Source: Tigriopus japonicus
Lineage: Eukaryota; Arthropoda; Copepoda; Harpacticoida; Harpacticidae
Reading direction: 5' to 3'
Assembly: GCA_010645155.1 (NCBI GenBank)
Contig: CM021319.1
Coordinates: 2,539,072-2,603,071 of the forward strand
DNA length: 64,000 nucleotides
The position numbers and the translations under genes were made by a program. The notes under the pieces are model-generated. The model ran no database searches and had not been told where the DNA came from. It saw nothing but the letters and a program-made list of their open reading frames with translations. Positions 23,001 through 33,029 of this stretch are shown in pieces. Position 1 is the first letter of the stretch. Every line of letters starts with the position of its first letter.

Positions 23001-26000
23001 CGCTCGATAAAAGAATACAAGACAATGCATCACTTTCCTGGCTATTTTCCCGAATCGAAAAAAATAGACATGAACGCTCTTGAGCGATGAGATCGCTTCT
23101 TAAGTTGTCGCTCTTTACCCTTGACAAAATTCAGCGATCCCTCAAAGTGGCAAACCTCTCAAAATGTGCATACCATTGGATGCCAGCCCAGATGTGATGT
23201 TCAAGAAGACACTACCAAAAGAACTGTACGTGGTGTGTCAACATCGTCATGCTAATGGGAAGAACACGCCAACTCTTGAGAACGTCAAGGGTCAAGGTTG
23301 TGCCATCTACAATGGCGCGAGGAAACATTTCTTGAATGGAAGTGGATGTTGTTCGGGTCTGAACTTTGAACGAAGAAGCGGAAACCTCTTGGCACATTCC
23401 TCTGTCCTGGGGAGAGATCTGTACCGTCCAGGAGATCATCATAGTGCTTGGAAAATGAACACACCGTAGAAAATCGCGGAAGATGGGCGATGATGAAGAG
23501 GTACAAACAAGGATTTATGGAAACCACCAACCCACCAATATGCATTACCTACGAATTGTTCACTCAGGCGCTTGTGACGATCTTGTGACGAGAGGTGTGA
23601 GTTTAACTCCACAACAAAAGCGTTTTGGCATTTCGCGTTTTGATGCGATATCACCTCGTCTTCGTGACCTTTTTTTTATATAGAGAAGCGAGAGATATCG
23701 AAGTTCCCAAATGCCCTTAAGTGGCGGATTTGTAAGACCTATTCACTGGCAGCTCCAGAGCGACGTATTCTTTTGAATTGAGAGGCTGTTCAATCATGGA
23801 ACCAATTCAATCAAATCATGTTCAAAACTGGATGTTCTCAGCCAAAACCGAGCGAATCTTTCTCCTAACCGACTCAGGAAGTTGAGTTCGTGAAGAGTCA
23901 TTTATCAATCTGAATAACATCATCACGAGGTGGGTTTCTCTTTTATTAGAGATCCAATGGAAAAGAGGAATGGCCAAGATTGGATCAAAATCTCTTTCAC
24001 TGCAATCAATGTCAGTTTAGGTTTCATTATCCCCTCCCTTCTCCCAAACTCGTTGAGATATCCAAACATATCTTCACCATCTCTCAGGGAAACACTCTCA
24101 CCTTCATTTCTTTCAGTAAACAAGCATCGACTTCTACGAGCATTTGTACTTGAAAGTGCGGAGGAGGTCTTAGAAATTTCTACTTGAATTGCGGTGTGTC
24201 GCTTTACTTCCCCCCTGTAGTGTCCTTATACTCCACCTTGTCCTTACAGGGGTGGGTGGCAGTATCGCCTTACCCTCCACCTTCCAGGTGCATGTACGTA
24301 TGTATCTCTGTATGTACGTAGCTAACGAAGGATTTTCCCTCATCGGCGGCATCTTGGAATTTGATCTGCAATTATGTTTATGATGATACCTCCCTTTTCC
24401 TTTCGTGGTTAGTGGAGAAAATGAAGACAACTTGCGGCCTAAGTGCGAGCGAACGTATGTGTATGTACAAACACGTTCACAAGCAGGACACGATGCTTGG
24501 GAAAATTGGTGTACTAATCATGATTACTTCAAGGAACGTCAAGGATATTTTTTTCGCGTCTTCCCACCACAACAAAACCTACTACTACACATACGAGCGT
24601 CGTTGTATTCAGCGCGAACGTCAGCCACTTTCAAGAACATCTTGGTTGACTGGTTGGTCGAACTCACTCGTGGCCAAGGGAAAAAATACAGTTCTGATGG
24701 TATGTAAGGAAAAAACTTTTGCCAACTTCATTCAGTGGTGTTAGAAATTCCGATTTTGCTCAACCATCAAGCCATGACAGCCAAGTATGGATCGTGTAAG
24801 CGTGAAACGAAGGGGCAATTCTCACATGTGCCAAGAGCACAAGGATGAGCAAGCTAGTTCTAGTCTGAAATTGGCTGCTCGTTACCAAATAACTTGGAGC
24901 AATTGAGGCTACTCAATCTGCATACTACCCTACCACATCATCCTGCAAGGATTGTATGAATCGAAACCATTTCTCGCATTTTTCTTTATTCAGCGTGGGC
25001 CATGACGAGGAATGTAATTGTGATCATCAAGACGACGATGATGATGATGATGGTGATTACGATTTCATGATATTGAAGGAGTGCAAAACCACTAAATCGT
25101 CGAAAAGAGCAGGAAGAGCTAGGCCCGGGAAAGTAACACGAGTCGGGAGTGGAGTTATTTACTTGCCAGACCGACAAATGCCATTTCTAACTTTCCAATG
25201 GTAGAAAATGCTCTGGCTACACACAGGAAAGCGATTGGATTTGTGCTGAACGTATGTATTCGGCATGAAAGTTACATACTTCTTGATCAGTGTACATTAT
25301 TCGGTTTGCGGAAGTTGAATCGATTATGTTCACCAAACTGGATTCTTGTTGTGTGGACAAAATGAACAACAAAAGCTGACCATGACGGAGTCCGTTTGAT
25401 TGACTAGGATTATTATTGTATTAGATCCATGCATGACCACTGAGGTGAAAAGAGCACCAGTTTTGTCGATGTTTTGGAATGGAATACTTGGCGATCCAGC
25501 AGGTTTACTTGTATTTCTTTGTTGATAACCACCAAGTAACCAACGCGAGCAGTTTTGGGACTCGAAAAAACGAAAAAAACGATGGGAAATATTTTGGAGC
25601 TGATGTCCAATAAGGAAAAAAGGAAGGAAGGCCTTGAGTTACGAAGGTGCTCCGTGTGTGTTTGACTTTGTGCTCTATGCAAACAGAGTGCAAATAACTT
25701 TGCGCAAAACCAAGCTAGCTTAACTGATGGTTAAGGTTAAGGAGTTGAGACCCTTAAGTAGGAAGTACAATCAATAGGCTGTTTGCGTGGTCCATTAGAG
25801 ACGAGTTGAATTTGCATATCAAGTGGATTTCAAATGTCAGGAATAACACCTACGTTTGAATGTCTGTACTGTACGTACCTGGAGCGATATGAGTGAGGTC
25901 AGGGTGAAGAATTGGTACGTGAGCATGAGCAGGACCATTTTGCTGGCCACCAACACCACCATCCAAGCCATAAGGATCCTCTTCCATGTGAGATAAAGGT

Positions 26001-26157
26001 GAACCCATCGAGCGATCAATTTGACATTCCTCGCCACCATCTCGTTGAGTTTGGGACGGAATTTCTCATGCTTTTGTTGGATGGTCGGGATTTTGTAGTC
26101 CCCCAACTGAGGTGGGGGTCCCAAGCGGGATGGAACACTTTTGGGACGCGGAGACAT
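17094..26157 (-). CDS. Putative four-TM membrane protein with a very large first intron
   Basis: Proposed exons are 26157-25879, 17786-17558 and 17491-17094, giving 301 aa. Exon 1 (MSPRPKSVPSRLGPP) ends in phase 0 after a hydrophobic helix (KRILMAWMVVLVASKMVLLM). The exon at 17786 starts in phase 0 with VFHGVWTIAFFCLSIID and adds three more hydrophobic stretches. The last exon is an acidic tail rich in Ser and Thr. The phases and the four-helix pattern fit one protein, and neither part makes sense alone. The family is not recognised; a MARVEL-like or similar four-TM protein is a guess. The two 3' exons are well supported, but the link across about 8 kb is inference. The minus-strand AATAAA at 16937-16932 could end the transcript. 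Confidence 0.5.
18489..20014 (+). CDS. Glycine-rich single-pass membrane protein with a prion-type hydrophobic segment
   Basis: Exons 18489-18989 and 19808-20014 join in phase 0 to give 235 aa. The order is a signal peptide (residues 1-25), an Arg/Lys start, Gly/Asn/Tyr/Trp-rich low-complexity repeats (GGWFGGGG, GGGYGGGY), and a short Ala/Gly-rich hydrophobic segment (residues 91-106, AAVIGAVAYGGYQLGK) after a basic KTLKK. Another GGY repeat follows, then a Cys-rich patch with seven Cys (FMCRNDNDCNW to NCE) and a C-terminal TM helix at about residues 202-227 with three adjacent Cys. I know no exact family. The layout resembles small secreted or membrane Gly-rich proteins of arthropods. It lies on the opposite strand inside the proposed large intron of the four-TM gene. 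Confidence 0.75.
18990..19807 (+). other. Intron of the glycine-rich protein gene
   Basis: The donor GTACGT at 18990 and the acceptor TTTTCAG ending at 19807 bound an 818-bp intron. I see no nested gene or transposon ends in it. Confidence 0.65.
20015..20733. other. 3' UTR and intergenic stretch
   Basis: This is the 3' UTR of the glycine-rich gene and the promoter region of the prolyl 4-hydroxylase gene. AT-rich sequence with AATAAA near 20446 may mark the transcript end. No other gene is seen. Confidence 0.5.
20734..22509 (+). CDS. P4HA: Prolyl 4-hydroxylase alpha subunit
   Basis: An intronless frame of 591 aa with an ATG at 20734. Residues 1-21 form a signal peptide (FVIFPVIFNLAHG), followed by the N-terminal dimerisation region, a TPR-like peptide-substrate-binding region and the C-terminal 2-oxoglutarate/Fe(II) dioxygenase domain. 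The iron ligands are His460 and Asp462 (VHYDQ) and His535 (TRHGGCP). Lys545 (GSKW) would bind 2-oxoglutarate, with the usual ten-residue spacing from the distal His. The enzyme hydroxylates Pro in collagen-like chains in the ER as part of a tetramer with protein disulfide isomerase. The distance between the two His ligands is 75 residues, a little longer than the 71 of human P4HA1. AATAAA lies at 22568-22573. Confidence 0.92.
   Translation: MKSFPIFAFVIFPVIFNLAHGQIKIEKKKEFITQERDETELEKEIYTSTQQLEQFFLTEQRYVEDVKAIIDKKLVSVDAQGALGAYVASYEDIIGEQDEDETFMHNPLNVYNLIRHVAVGWGIIEETLEKEKSMKGGNLPKRCKRVLARRKRDHVPGAADLDGVAVGIVRLHDYYKFNTTSFVEGGIFETDEWRAETNGDLTVWDAFKIGVKGTNQMLLGSGIDIMLNALEKAKADGMVSTPPFIEALDLKVLKNLIKTAKTVHDQKLDRWGPRTSTHSTNSIPYDKRLAKKKKFATPKQSEVVLNNARIIDTGTEKEQYMNLCRGIDLRPESVKSKLYCKYEHRNKPYYVYGPRKVEIVSLRPYIAVLHEFITPSESEEIISKSIPKLKRSQMVGNRLNGTLDDRRVSEQTWLTEKDANATMRLTYRIDTFLDLESGSTNHSELYQVANYGLAGQYDVHYDQVLMDKRHMQNREVFNMFAGDRMASLMGYLSDVAAGGHTVFPLVGAYIKPIKGSLVIWWNMDQAGGHDVLTRHGGCPVMIGSKWITNKWVRANSQMFKRPCPKYTGRQIREFRNIDPMNKQRGGFFSDP
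22510..25878. other. Non-coding stretch, probably the intron of the four-TM gene
   Basis: About 3.4 kb after the prolyl 4-hydroxylase gene. No supported coding exon is visible on either strand. A GAT-rich run at about 25033-25054 gives a chance poly-Asp frame. If the four-TM gene model is right, this is part of its first intron. Confidence 0.45.
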
Positions 26158-29100
26158 GACGTTGCTGTTAATGTTGATGTTGTTGTGATAGTTACTACAC
26201 CCAAAGAGTGTCACGAGTTCACATGCACATCACCATCATTGCCACTTGCTTCACACCAATTCAAATCAGCGGTTGTCTCCAAATCGGTTTCACCTTACAA
26301 TGAATGAGCACATATCACTCACACTTTTGTTCACTTTAGCCTCCCTTGCTCAACTCAAGAAATTCTTGCGTTGAACGTCTCCTTCTTGGCAGGCTTCTTT
26401 CGCTTGCGTGCGTGCTTGCTTGCTTGCTTGGTCCTGCTCCTCAGTTAGTTCCTTTCCTGTTTGCCTCCACAAGTTCCTTCAAAGCTTCCATCCACATAGG
26501 GAGGGTAGGTAGTAGGTACCTACAACATTGGACAAGCCATAGAAGACCCATGCAAGAAGGAGATTTTTGCCCTCAACTCCTCTACTAATACCATCACCAC
26601 CACCACCACCACCACCACCACCGCCATCATTATCAGGAAAGAGCTGTAAGGAGGGACGTACGTACGTAGAGCGACTTGAACGCATTTCACACTCCGACAA
26701 GCGAGGAATCAAACTTCCATGCCTAGGATATCAACAATACGCACTTCATGCTAGGCCATGAAGTTCAATAGTACTCGTGCAACGGGTCTAAGAGGGCCTG
26801 AGTATCCGATTTGGAGGATAGCGAGGGCCAACCAAGTCCTCGATTCTTACATGCATTGGCGGTCTGAACGAGAAGCGTCAGGTGCTCGGATACTTCAGTT
26901 ATCAAGTTTTCGTACACTTTACGTATAAAGGGTCCCGTACCAAAACGAACGTTCAAGCAGATGGCAAGGATGAATCGTGCAGAACATCCCGTCCGAGGGC
27001 ATGAGCTAGTACTATATGGGGTCCAATCATCGGCGAGGGCCCTCCTCCCATGAATGATGGGAACCACTTCTTGACGCGAACATTCGTTCTGAAGCGTGAT
27101 TGAAATATGGAAAAGGGCTTTTGACTTTTTTTGTCAACCAACTGGGCCCAAAAACGCGGTTCGTTAAGAAACCATTAGAACCAGATGGTAACCAACCATT
27201 TCAAGACTTCCTTGGCGGTGGATCATGGGCCGGCTGACAGGCAAATTGTGAGAGAATGGATAAAGAACTAGGTACAAGATGTGCGCGCTAGGAACCACTA
27301 TCGGCCCTCATTGTTCAGATATACCACCTTCAGTATGGTACAAAAAAGAGGCACATCGCACTCTGGTTATCACGATATCACTTAGTAAACCAAGTTGAGG
27401 AGCCCTCAGACGACGTGCATTCAGTCAGTCAGTCAGTCAGGGTTCCGATCTCATTTTCAGACATTCTCAGGATCATCCATGGCTTTAGGGTTGGAATACT
27501 TCAACCTACTGCATTTGACGGACCGTTTTGGTCAAAACATGGCTTTGTCCCCGGGCCAACACCGAACTAGTTTATCATAGACTTAATCATGGTCTCCCTG
27601 TCGATTGGGTCGCAAAGTTAAACGACAGTTACGCGCTGAATTCTTAAAAGGTTGAATGGAGGATGGATGATGCTCTGTTCTAAAGCAATCTATTTCGAAC
27701 CTCGCTGAGGTATGTAAACAATTTCTACAACGGGATTTCATGGTCTCTGGACTGAGTGAATGGCTAATGTGCCGTTTCTGCTGTAACTCTTCATTCGTTC
27801 TTGGTTTTTGACGTATGTGAGATACATTCATATGGCCAATTGTAGCTATTAAAATACTGAAAACACTGGGCATCAAAATGAATTGAGAAAAAAGCCGCGG
27901 AACGGAATCACTCCCACATTTGTGACCATTGCAAGGCCGCTCGAAAATGAGACAAAATAACCGCAAATTACTTCAACCCTCTGCAGAGTGATGATAGTAA
28001 TTTTCTTTTAGTCTCAAGACCACGCGTTAAGTTCACTCCTTCAAATCTAGATCCGTTTAACCAGCTTTATGTAGTGTGTACTACGTACGCACCCTGTCCA
28101 ATGACAAAGAAACAAGGCTATGGTCAAAAACGGTTATCTCACTCAGAAGCTGCATTACATGGCTTATTTGAGGAGAGGGCGGGTTGCGATGATCGTCCTA
28201 TCATCCAACATAACACTTGTTGGTTCAACTCAACAATTGGGCAATTCTAAGCGTGATCTTTCACATTTGGCTAATTGCCTTTTCCCCCCCACAACTAACA
28301 ATGAGGCCTCGAGCATTACTAGCAGAGTATCATCTCAGCTCGAGTTGGTTCAAAGTATCATTGAATGGACCATTCTTTAGAATGATTTTTGGCTAGATGC
28401 AAGCATGACTGACCCTTGAAATGTTTCATTCAAGATGGAAGCAGAATCTATGAGAACACATGCCCAGTCAAGAATTCCTTTGTTTTGGATCCGTCCAATG
28501 GCACGATCTTCGTCTGTTCGGATTTCAAAGTAGATTAGCGACATTTTTTCATCAAACAATTAATTCTCTTTCCAAGTTTCAATCAACTTTTAAATTGGGG
28601 TCTGTGACCTTTACCATCAATTGACTGATTGATTGATGGATGGATTAAATGATTGGTTAAGCTCATTGCATCTTTCTGAGAATAACTGACTTGCTCTTAC
28701 AAAACGGAAATAAAAAGCATGACCAACACAAAGCATTCATCAAAAAGATGCCAAGGCGAATCATGTTGAAAATGCAAACCCTGCAACGGCAATAAGAAAT
28801 TATGATAACAATTTGTCGACAATCCTTCAAATACTTGTTTCTTTTTTGCATGTCTCCCAATCTAAGATTGTGGGAAATTCCTCTTCTTGTTTGTACTGAT
28901 ATTTGTTAAGTATTTGAATGTTTCGGACTCCATTTCCTGATTTGACGCAAGTTTAAGCGTTTGTCAACGCGTTCGAGTTGTGAGAGCTAAACCGGCTGTA
29001 CTTAATCTTGTGTATATTCTAGGAAATATTGACTTGTGAACAAGTCTCTTCACACTTCAAGGGTCATTTAATATCATAAAAGAAGTCATGACAAATGTTA

Positions 29101-29492
29101 CCAAAGCAGCAAGAACGATCTGTATTCTTGAAAAATACCTTACGCCCTTGCACCGATCTTGGATGAGACTATCAGCGAAGGCTAATAAACATACCCAGAA
29201 ATTCATTAACATGTAGAATTAATGACAAAAAAAGAAGAATAGGAAAAAAAATCATTTGAACGATGGTGTAAATCTAGGGAAGAAGCACTTGAAGCAAAGC
29301 GCAAATGTAAACTTTTTGGGCAAAAATTTGATCAGCGAATCGGTTAATAAAACTTTTTGATCCATAAATGTATCATGCAATCCTTTTTTGCAATTTTTCA
29401 ACCAGCTACTGCTTATGCTACTTTTATTTGAGCTGTATATTCAAAATTTGACACAAACCACAGTTTTGATGCCATCTGCTTTTATTTTTTAA
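26158..29492. other. Long non-coding stretch with short simple repeats
   Basis: No coding region is supported. Simple repeats include GCTT units at 26411-26430, a CCA run at about 26595-26622 (which makes a false poly-Pro frame) and a CAGT run at 27421-27440. The left end probably holds the promoter of the four-TM gene. Confidence 0.5.
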
Positions 29493-29500
29493 GAGTATTC

Positions 29501-29916
29501 CAGACCTGTTCAATTATCTTATCTAGATAAAAGATAAAAATAAAAGATAGTTTATCTTTTATCTTTATCTAGATACTTTTTTCGGGAAAGTATCTTAAAG
29601 TATCTTTATCTAGATACTTTTTTCGGGAAAGTATCTTAAAGTATCTTATATAGATACGTTTTGGGAAAAGTATCTTGAAGTATCTTATCTAGATAGTTTT
29701 TCCGGAAAGTATGTTAAAGTATCTTTATCTAGATAGTTTTTTTCGGGAAAATATCTTAAAGTATCTTTATCTAGATACTTTTTTCGGGAAAGTATCTTAA
29801 AGTATCTTTATCTAGATACTTTTTCAGGAAAGCATCTTAAACTATCTTTATCTAGATACTTTGCGGAAAATACTATCTTATCTAGATACTTTTTCAAAGT
29901 ATCTTAAACAGGTCTG
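29501..29916. mobile_element. hAT-type non-autonomous element (MITE) with an internal minisatellite
   Basis: The ends are perfect 10-bp inverted repeats, CAGACCTGTT at 29501-29510 and AACAGGTCTG at 29907-29916. The same 8-bp sequence GAGTATTC lies immediately outside both ends (29493-29500 and 29917-29924), which is the target-site duplication length of hAT transposons. The CAG start also suits hAT. The 416-bp body has no coding frame and consists almost wholly of tandem TATCTAGATA/AAAGTATCTT units. Confidence 0.85.
29540..29905. repeat. Minisatellite, about 8 units of roughly 43 bp
   Basis: Units run from TATCTTTATCTAGATACTTT through a GGGAAAGTATCTTAAAG linker, with point and length variation from unit to unit. 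Each unit is itself partly palindromic (TATCTAGATA). It fills the hAT-type element described above. Confidence 0.85.
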
Positions 29917-30597
29917 GAGTATTCACACTTATATAACTTCTTCCTCCAATTCGTCGATATCGAGCTAATTCAAGCTCAGAAAAAGAAAATTCGCATTCCA
30001 ATTTGGCTCTGCTTTTCCAAAATAATGAGACACATCATGGTTTGGCACACCTTTTCTAAAGAAAATATTAATAATTTGAAAAACTAATGGTTAGAAACGC
30101 CCCTGTTAATGAAAAGCTTGCAAAGCAACTCGATGACGAATCCTGCCAATATATGAAATATTGATGAAATCAATATCAAAAAATATAATGAAATATTTTT
30201 ACCTAACTATGTGTAGAGTCCTTATTCTAGATCTCAGTTGAACATTGCAAAGATCTAGAAGGCTATAAAAGTGAATTTTCATTTGGTGTCGCAGTTTGAT
30301 TAAAGCAATGAGCAGACGGCGTCTTTGAAATACATGGAAGAATTAATGGAACAGATGTGTTTTAATCCCTTTGTTATTACTAATTGAAAGCTGCCCCAAA
30401 TGTGGGAAATCAGAACAACAGATTTGACGACAGCAATTTATCGGATTTAATTTCAGCCTGCTTCAGTATGTCCTACCTAATATTGTGGATGATTGCTCAA
30501 GCAAATGTTCACTTCTTCACGAGGCCATCGAACAAAATCGTATTCGCTTCTTATGAATGATATTGCATCTATGCATCTTGACTGGGCATGGAAATTA

Positions 30598-31812
30598 ATG
30601 CAAATAAAACATACCTTAAATATCCCTCAAAATGCAAATAAAAATGAATTAAAATCATGTATCAAGCATTTCGTGTAATACACGTATTTTTAGGGTCTGG
30701 GTAATTGGTTCGAGACTTATCGGGCAAAAAAGTGCCGTCTGTTATCGCTTAGGCACCAAGTTATCTTATTTTGGATTGATTTTTTCTGCCTGTGGATAGG
30801 AATAAGCTTTAGAAGAGAGACCTGTAACCAAACAAATATCAATCCTTATTAATCACAAATATACGAGACCTGCCGACAATAAATTGGTGGTACACCAGAC
30901 ATATAAATGCAAATTCTATGCATTTCATATTTGACTGATATACTCACAGGAAATCCAATTCTTTGTATGGGTAGCAAAAAATTCACAATCACTCCAAAAT
31001 AATTGTTATTTTGCGATATCTCAAGAATAATTCCTCCAATCCGTGTTGAGGAACAATGTCTACAAATTTTTGTTAGCTCATAACTCATTTAGAAATTCTA
31101 GTTTTTGTCAAATCGACTTTTCCAACTTTGATTTTGGAAAAAGAGCATGTTTTGTGACAAGAAAAATTTCCCTTGTTGGCATCAGTCAGTTATTAAGATG
31201 CATTTATCTTGGATCTTTTACAATAAAACTGACTTTGTTGGTCAAGGTAGCATTCTTTTGAAATTTGTATCAAATTTCCAGAAAGTAATTAAGAAAGGAT
31301 ATTTTGTGTCTAAAACACCTTTGAAAATCAGTTTTTTGGCTTGATTTTCCCAAAAAGGATCTAAAGTTCGATCAATGAAGTCTTCCTCTCTTCTTTATCG
31401 GCCTCCTTCATTGTTCAACTTGTTACCCATTAGTCTTCGTCGGGAATATGTAGGAGCTGATCCTCTAACAGCATTTAAGGCAGGATTGGACAAATTTTTG
31501 AATAATATTCCTGACCAACCCACTATTCAAGGGTTGTACAGATCTGCCAAAAGATGGGTAGATCAAATTTCATATAAATGGTAATTTTATAAACTATATT
31601 GATATTTAACTCTCTTTACAGGGAATCCCATTCCTTGTAGCGGTATTAAAAAATCCGCCCCCCCCCCCTCAAAAAAAAAAAGTTCAGAAAAATGCAAATG
31701 AGCGCTCAAAATGCAAATCAATGCAAATAAGGGCCCATAATGCACACACTAACGTTTTTTTGTATCAAATTCCAAGCCCTAAACATGACTTTTATGTGTT
31801 ATTAATGCAAAT
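30598..31812 (+). repeat. Seven ATGCAAAT octamers
   Basis: Exact ATGCAAAT copies start at 30598, 30632, 30907, 31692, 31711, 31721 and 31805, all on the plus strand. Three of them lie within 37 bp (31692-31728). The motif is the POU-domain octamer, although the copies could also belong to an unrecognised repeat family. Confidence 0.6.
31375..31584 (+). mobile_element. Remnant of a non-LTR retrotransposon (LINE) reverse transcriptase C-terminus
   Basis: An open frame of about 69 codons contains SLFNLLPISLRREYVG and FKAGLDKFLNNIPDQP. The pair of motifs, xLFNxLPxxLR followed by FKxxLDKFLxxIPDxP, is typical of the extreme C-terminus of arthropod CR1/Jockey/RTE-type reverse transcriptases. No upstream RT or endonuclease domain is seen, so it is a truncated relic. 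Transcription and activity are unlikely. Confidence 0.65.
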
Positions 31813-32635
31813 TGAGACGTGTTTGGGCGAGGGTTATGTTCTTGAAGTATTTTTTAAAATCTATAATCACCTTATCCCTTCTGAAATGATGAATTTATAA
31901 AAGGGATTACACTATTCTTGTTCTTAAAGTTTAATTGGTCGGAGACATAGGTTGAATTAGAGGGCTAAAAGAAAAATGATACTCCAAATATATTTGCGAG
32001 TCACCAAGCCTGCACTGTACCTGTGATGGGATTTAACTTTGAACACCCTAAGTTACGTGATTCACAACCCACAACCTGAACTTGCATTTTTAGGGAGTCA
32101 GTGACAAAATTGCTAATTCAACTGCTTTGGTCAATCAAGAGCAATGATGAATGTATCAGGAGCAGGTATGATGAATCAAGTCACTTGACATCCTTGCTGC
32201 CGGATCAATGAAGTGTGTTTAAAACAAATCTCATATGACTGTACTGGAGTGACATTTTTCTGTTAGCCCTCTAGGTTGGATGAAAACCAAACCGTTGTAA
32301 AAAAAAGATCACAGAAATGATTGTGATTTAAAAAAAAAACAGTAGTTAAAAACCAGAGTGCTCTTCAACTTTAGTTCTTTTTAGAATCACCGTCATCCGT
32401 TGGAATAATCTTGGATTTTTATCCAAATGCTTTAAGAGAAAAACCAATCCCCTGATCAATGATGCTCAACGTACAAAGCCCTAGTCTTTTTAATATAAGC
32501 TGCGTAGTCACGCTGACGCCATTCTCCGGCATGTTTGTGTTTACTTTCTCGAGTTCCCAAGTTGAAGTCGGACAACTCAACAGGATTGTTCCTCCATCCA
32601 TCCACCCCATTTAGTGGCCCTAAAAAACCGACGCT

Positions 32636-33029
32636 ATGAGTGCCTATCAATTCGACGTGGATAAGTATTACAGTCCCCACGAGCCCGAGCATCACTGGGC
32701 CTTGAGACGCAAGTTCATGGTCCAAAACATGGGACGATTCCCCGAAGAACGTATGGTCTGTCTGGCCCAAACTTTCGCCAATATTGAATTCATGGGATGC
32801 CGGTGAGAAACACCTCGATGGATCCATCCTCAGAGATCCAGTTGAGTAATTTTAAGCACTTTCTTTCAGATATCCCAAGGAAACGATGGATTTGGTAGAG
32901 GAATTGGCCTTTGGTGTGGTGCAGGAGTATCGCGAGAGCCAAAAAGGTCGACTCAAGCGGACATTTGTGTCCGGATCAGACGCCGCTGGAGCCAAAGTCA
33001 ATCGAGGCAAAGCTAAAATTTCCACTTAA
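32636..33029 (+). CDS. Possible short XTBD-only isoform (CDKN2AIPNL-like)
   Basis: Exons 32636-32802 and 32870-33029 give a closed 108-aa frame containing only the XTBD and a basic tail. An AATAAA at 33080-33085 lies 51 bp after the stop and before exon 3 of the long form. This would suit an mRNA ending in the intron. The size is close to vertebrate CDKN2AIPNL, which is also an XTBD-only protein. This is an alternative product of the same locus and not a separate gene. Confidence 0.55.

Larger units (their letters stand above)
29925..32635. other. AT-rich accessory stretch
   Basis: Apart from a LINE remnant and a set of ATGCAAAT octamers (separate entries), I see no gene. A C run at 31658-31669 is followed directly by an A run at 31671-31681. 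Around 30945 and 31621 two short segments resemble each other, which suggests old repeat copies. Confidence 0.5.

Noticed and set aside
23164..23469. Overlapping frames on both strands as an unknown gene
   Set aside because: Neither strand shows a recognisable domain, splice pattern or codon bias; probably intronic DNA.
24956..25204. Asp-rich frame that could be an acidic protein
   Set aside because: Caused by a GAT repeat and not extended by plausible splice sites.
26567..26761. Poly-proline frame
   Set aside because: Direct product of the CCA repeat run; the opposite strand gives a poly-glycine frame of the same kind.
29540..29905. CRISPR-like array of repeated units
   Set aside because: The units are directly adjacent with no unique spacers, the DNA is eukaryotic, and the block is bounded by transposon ends and a target duplication.
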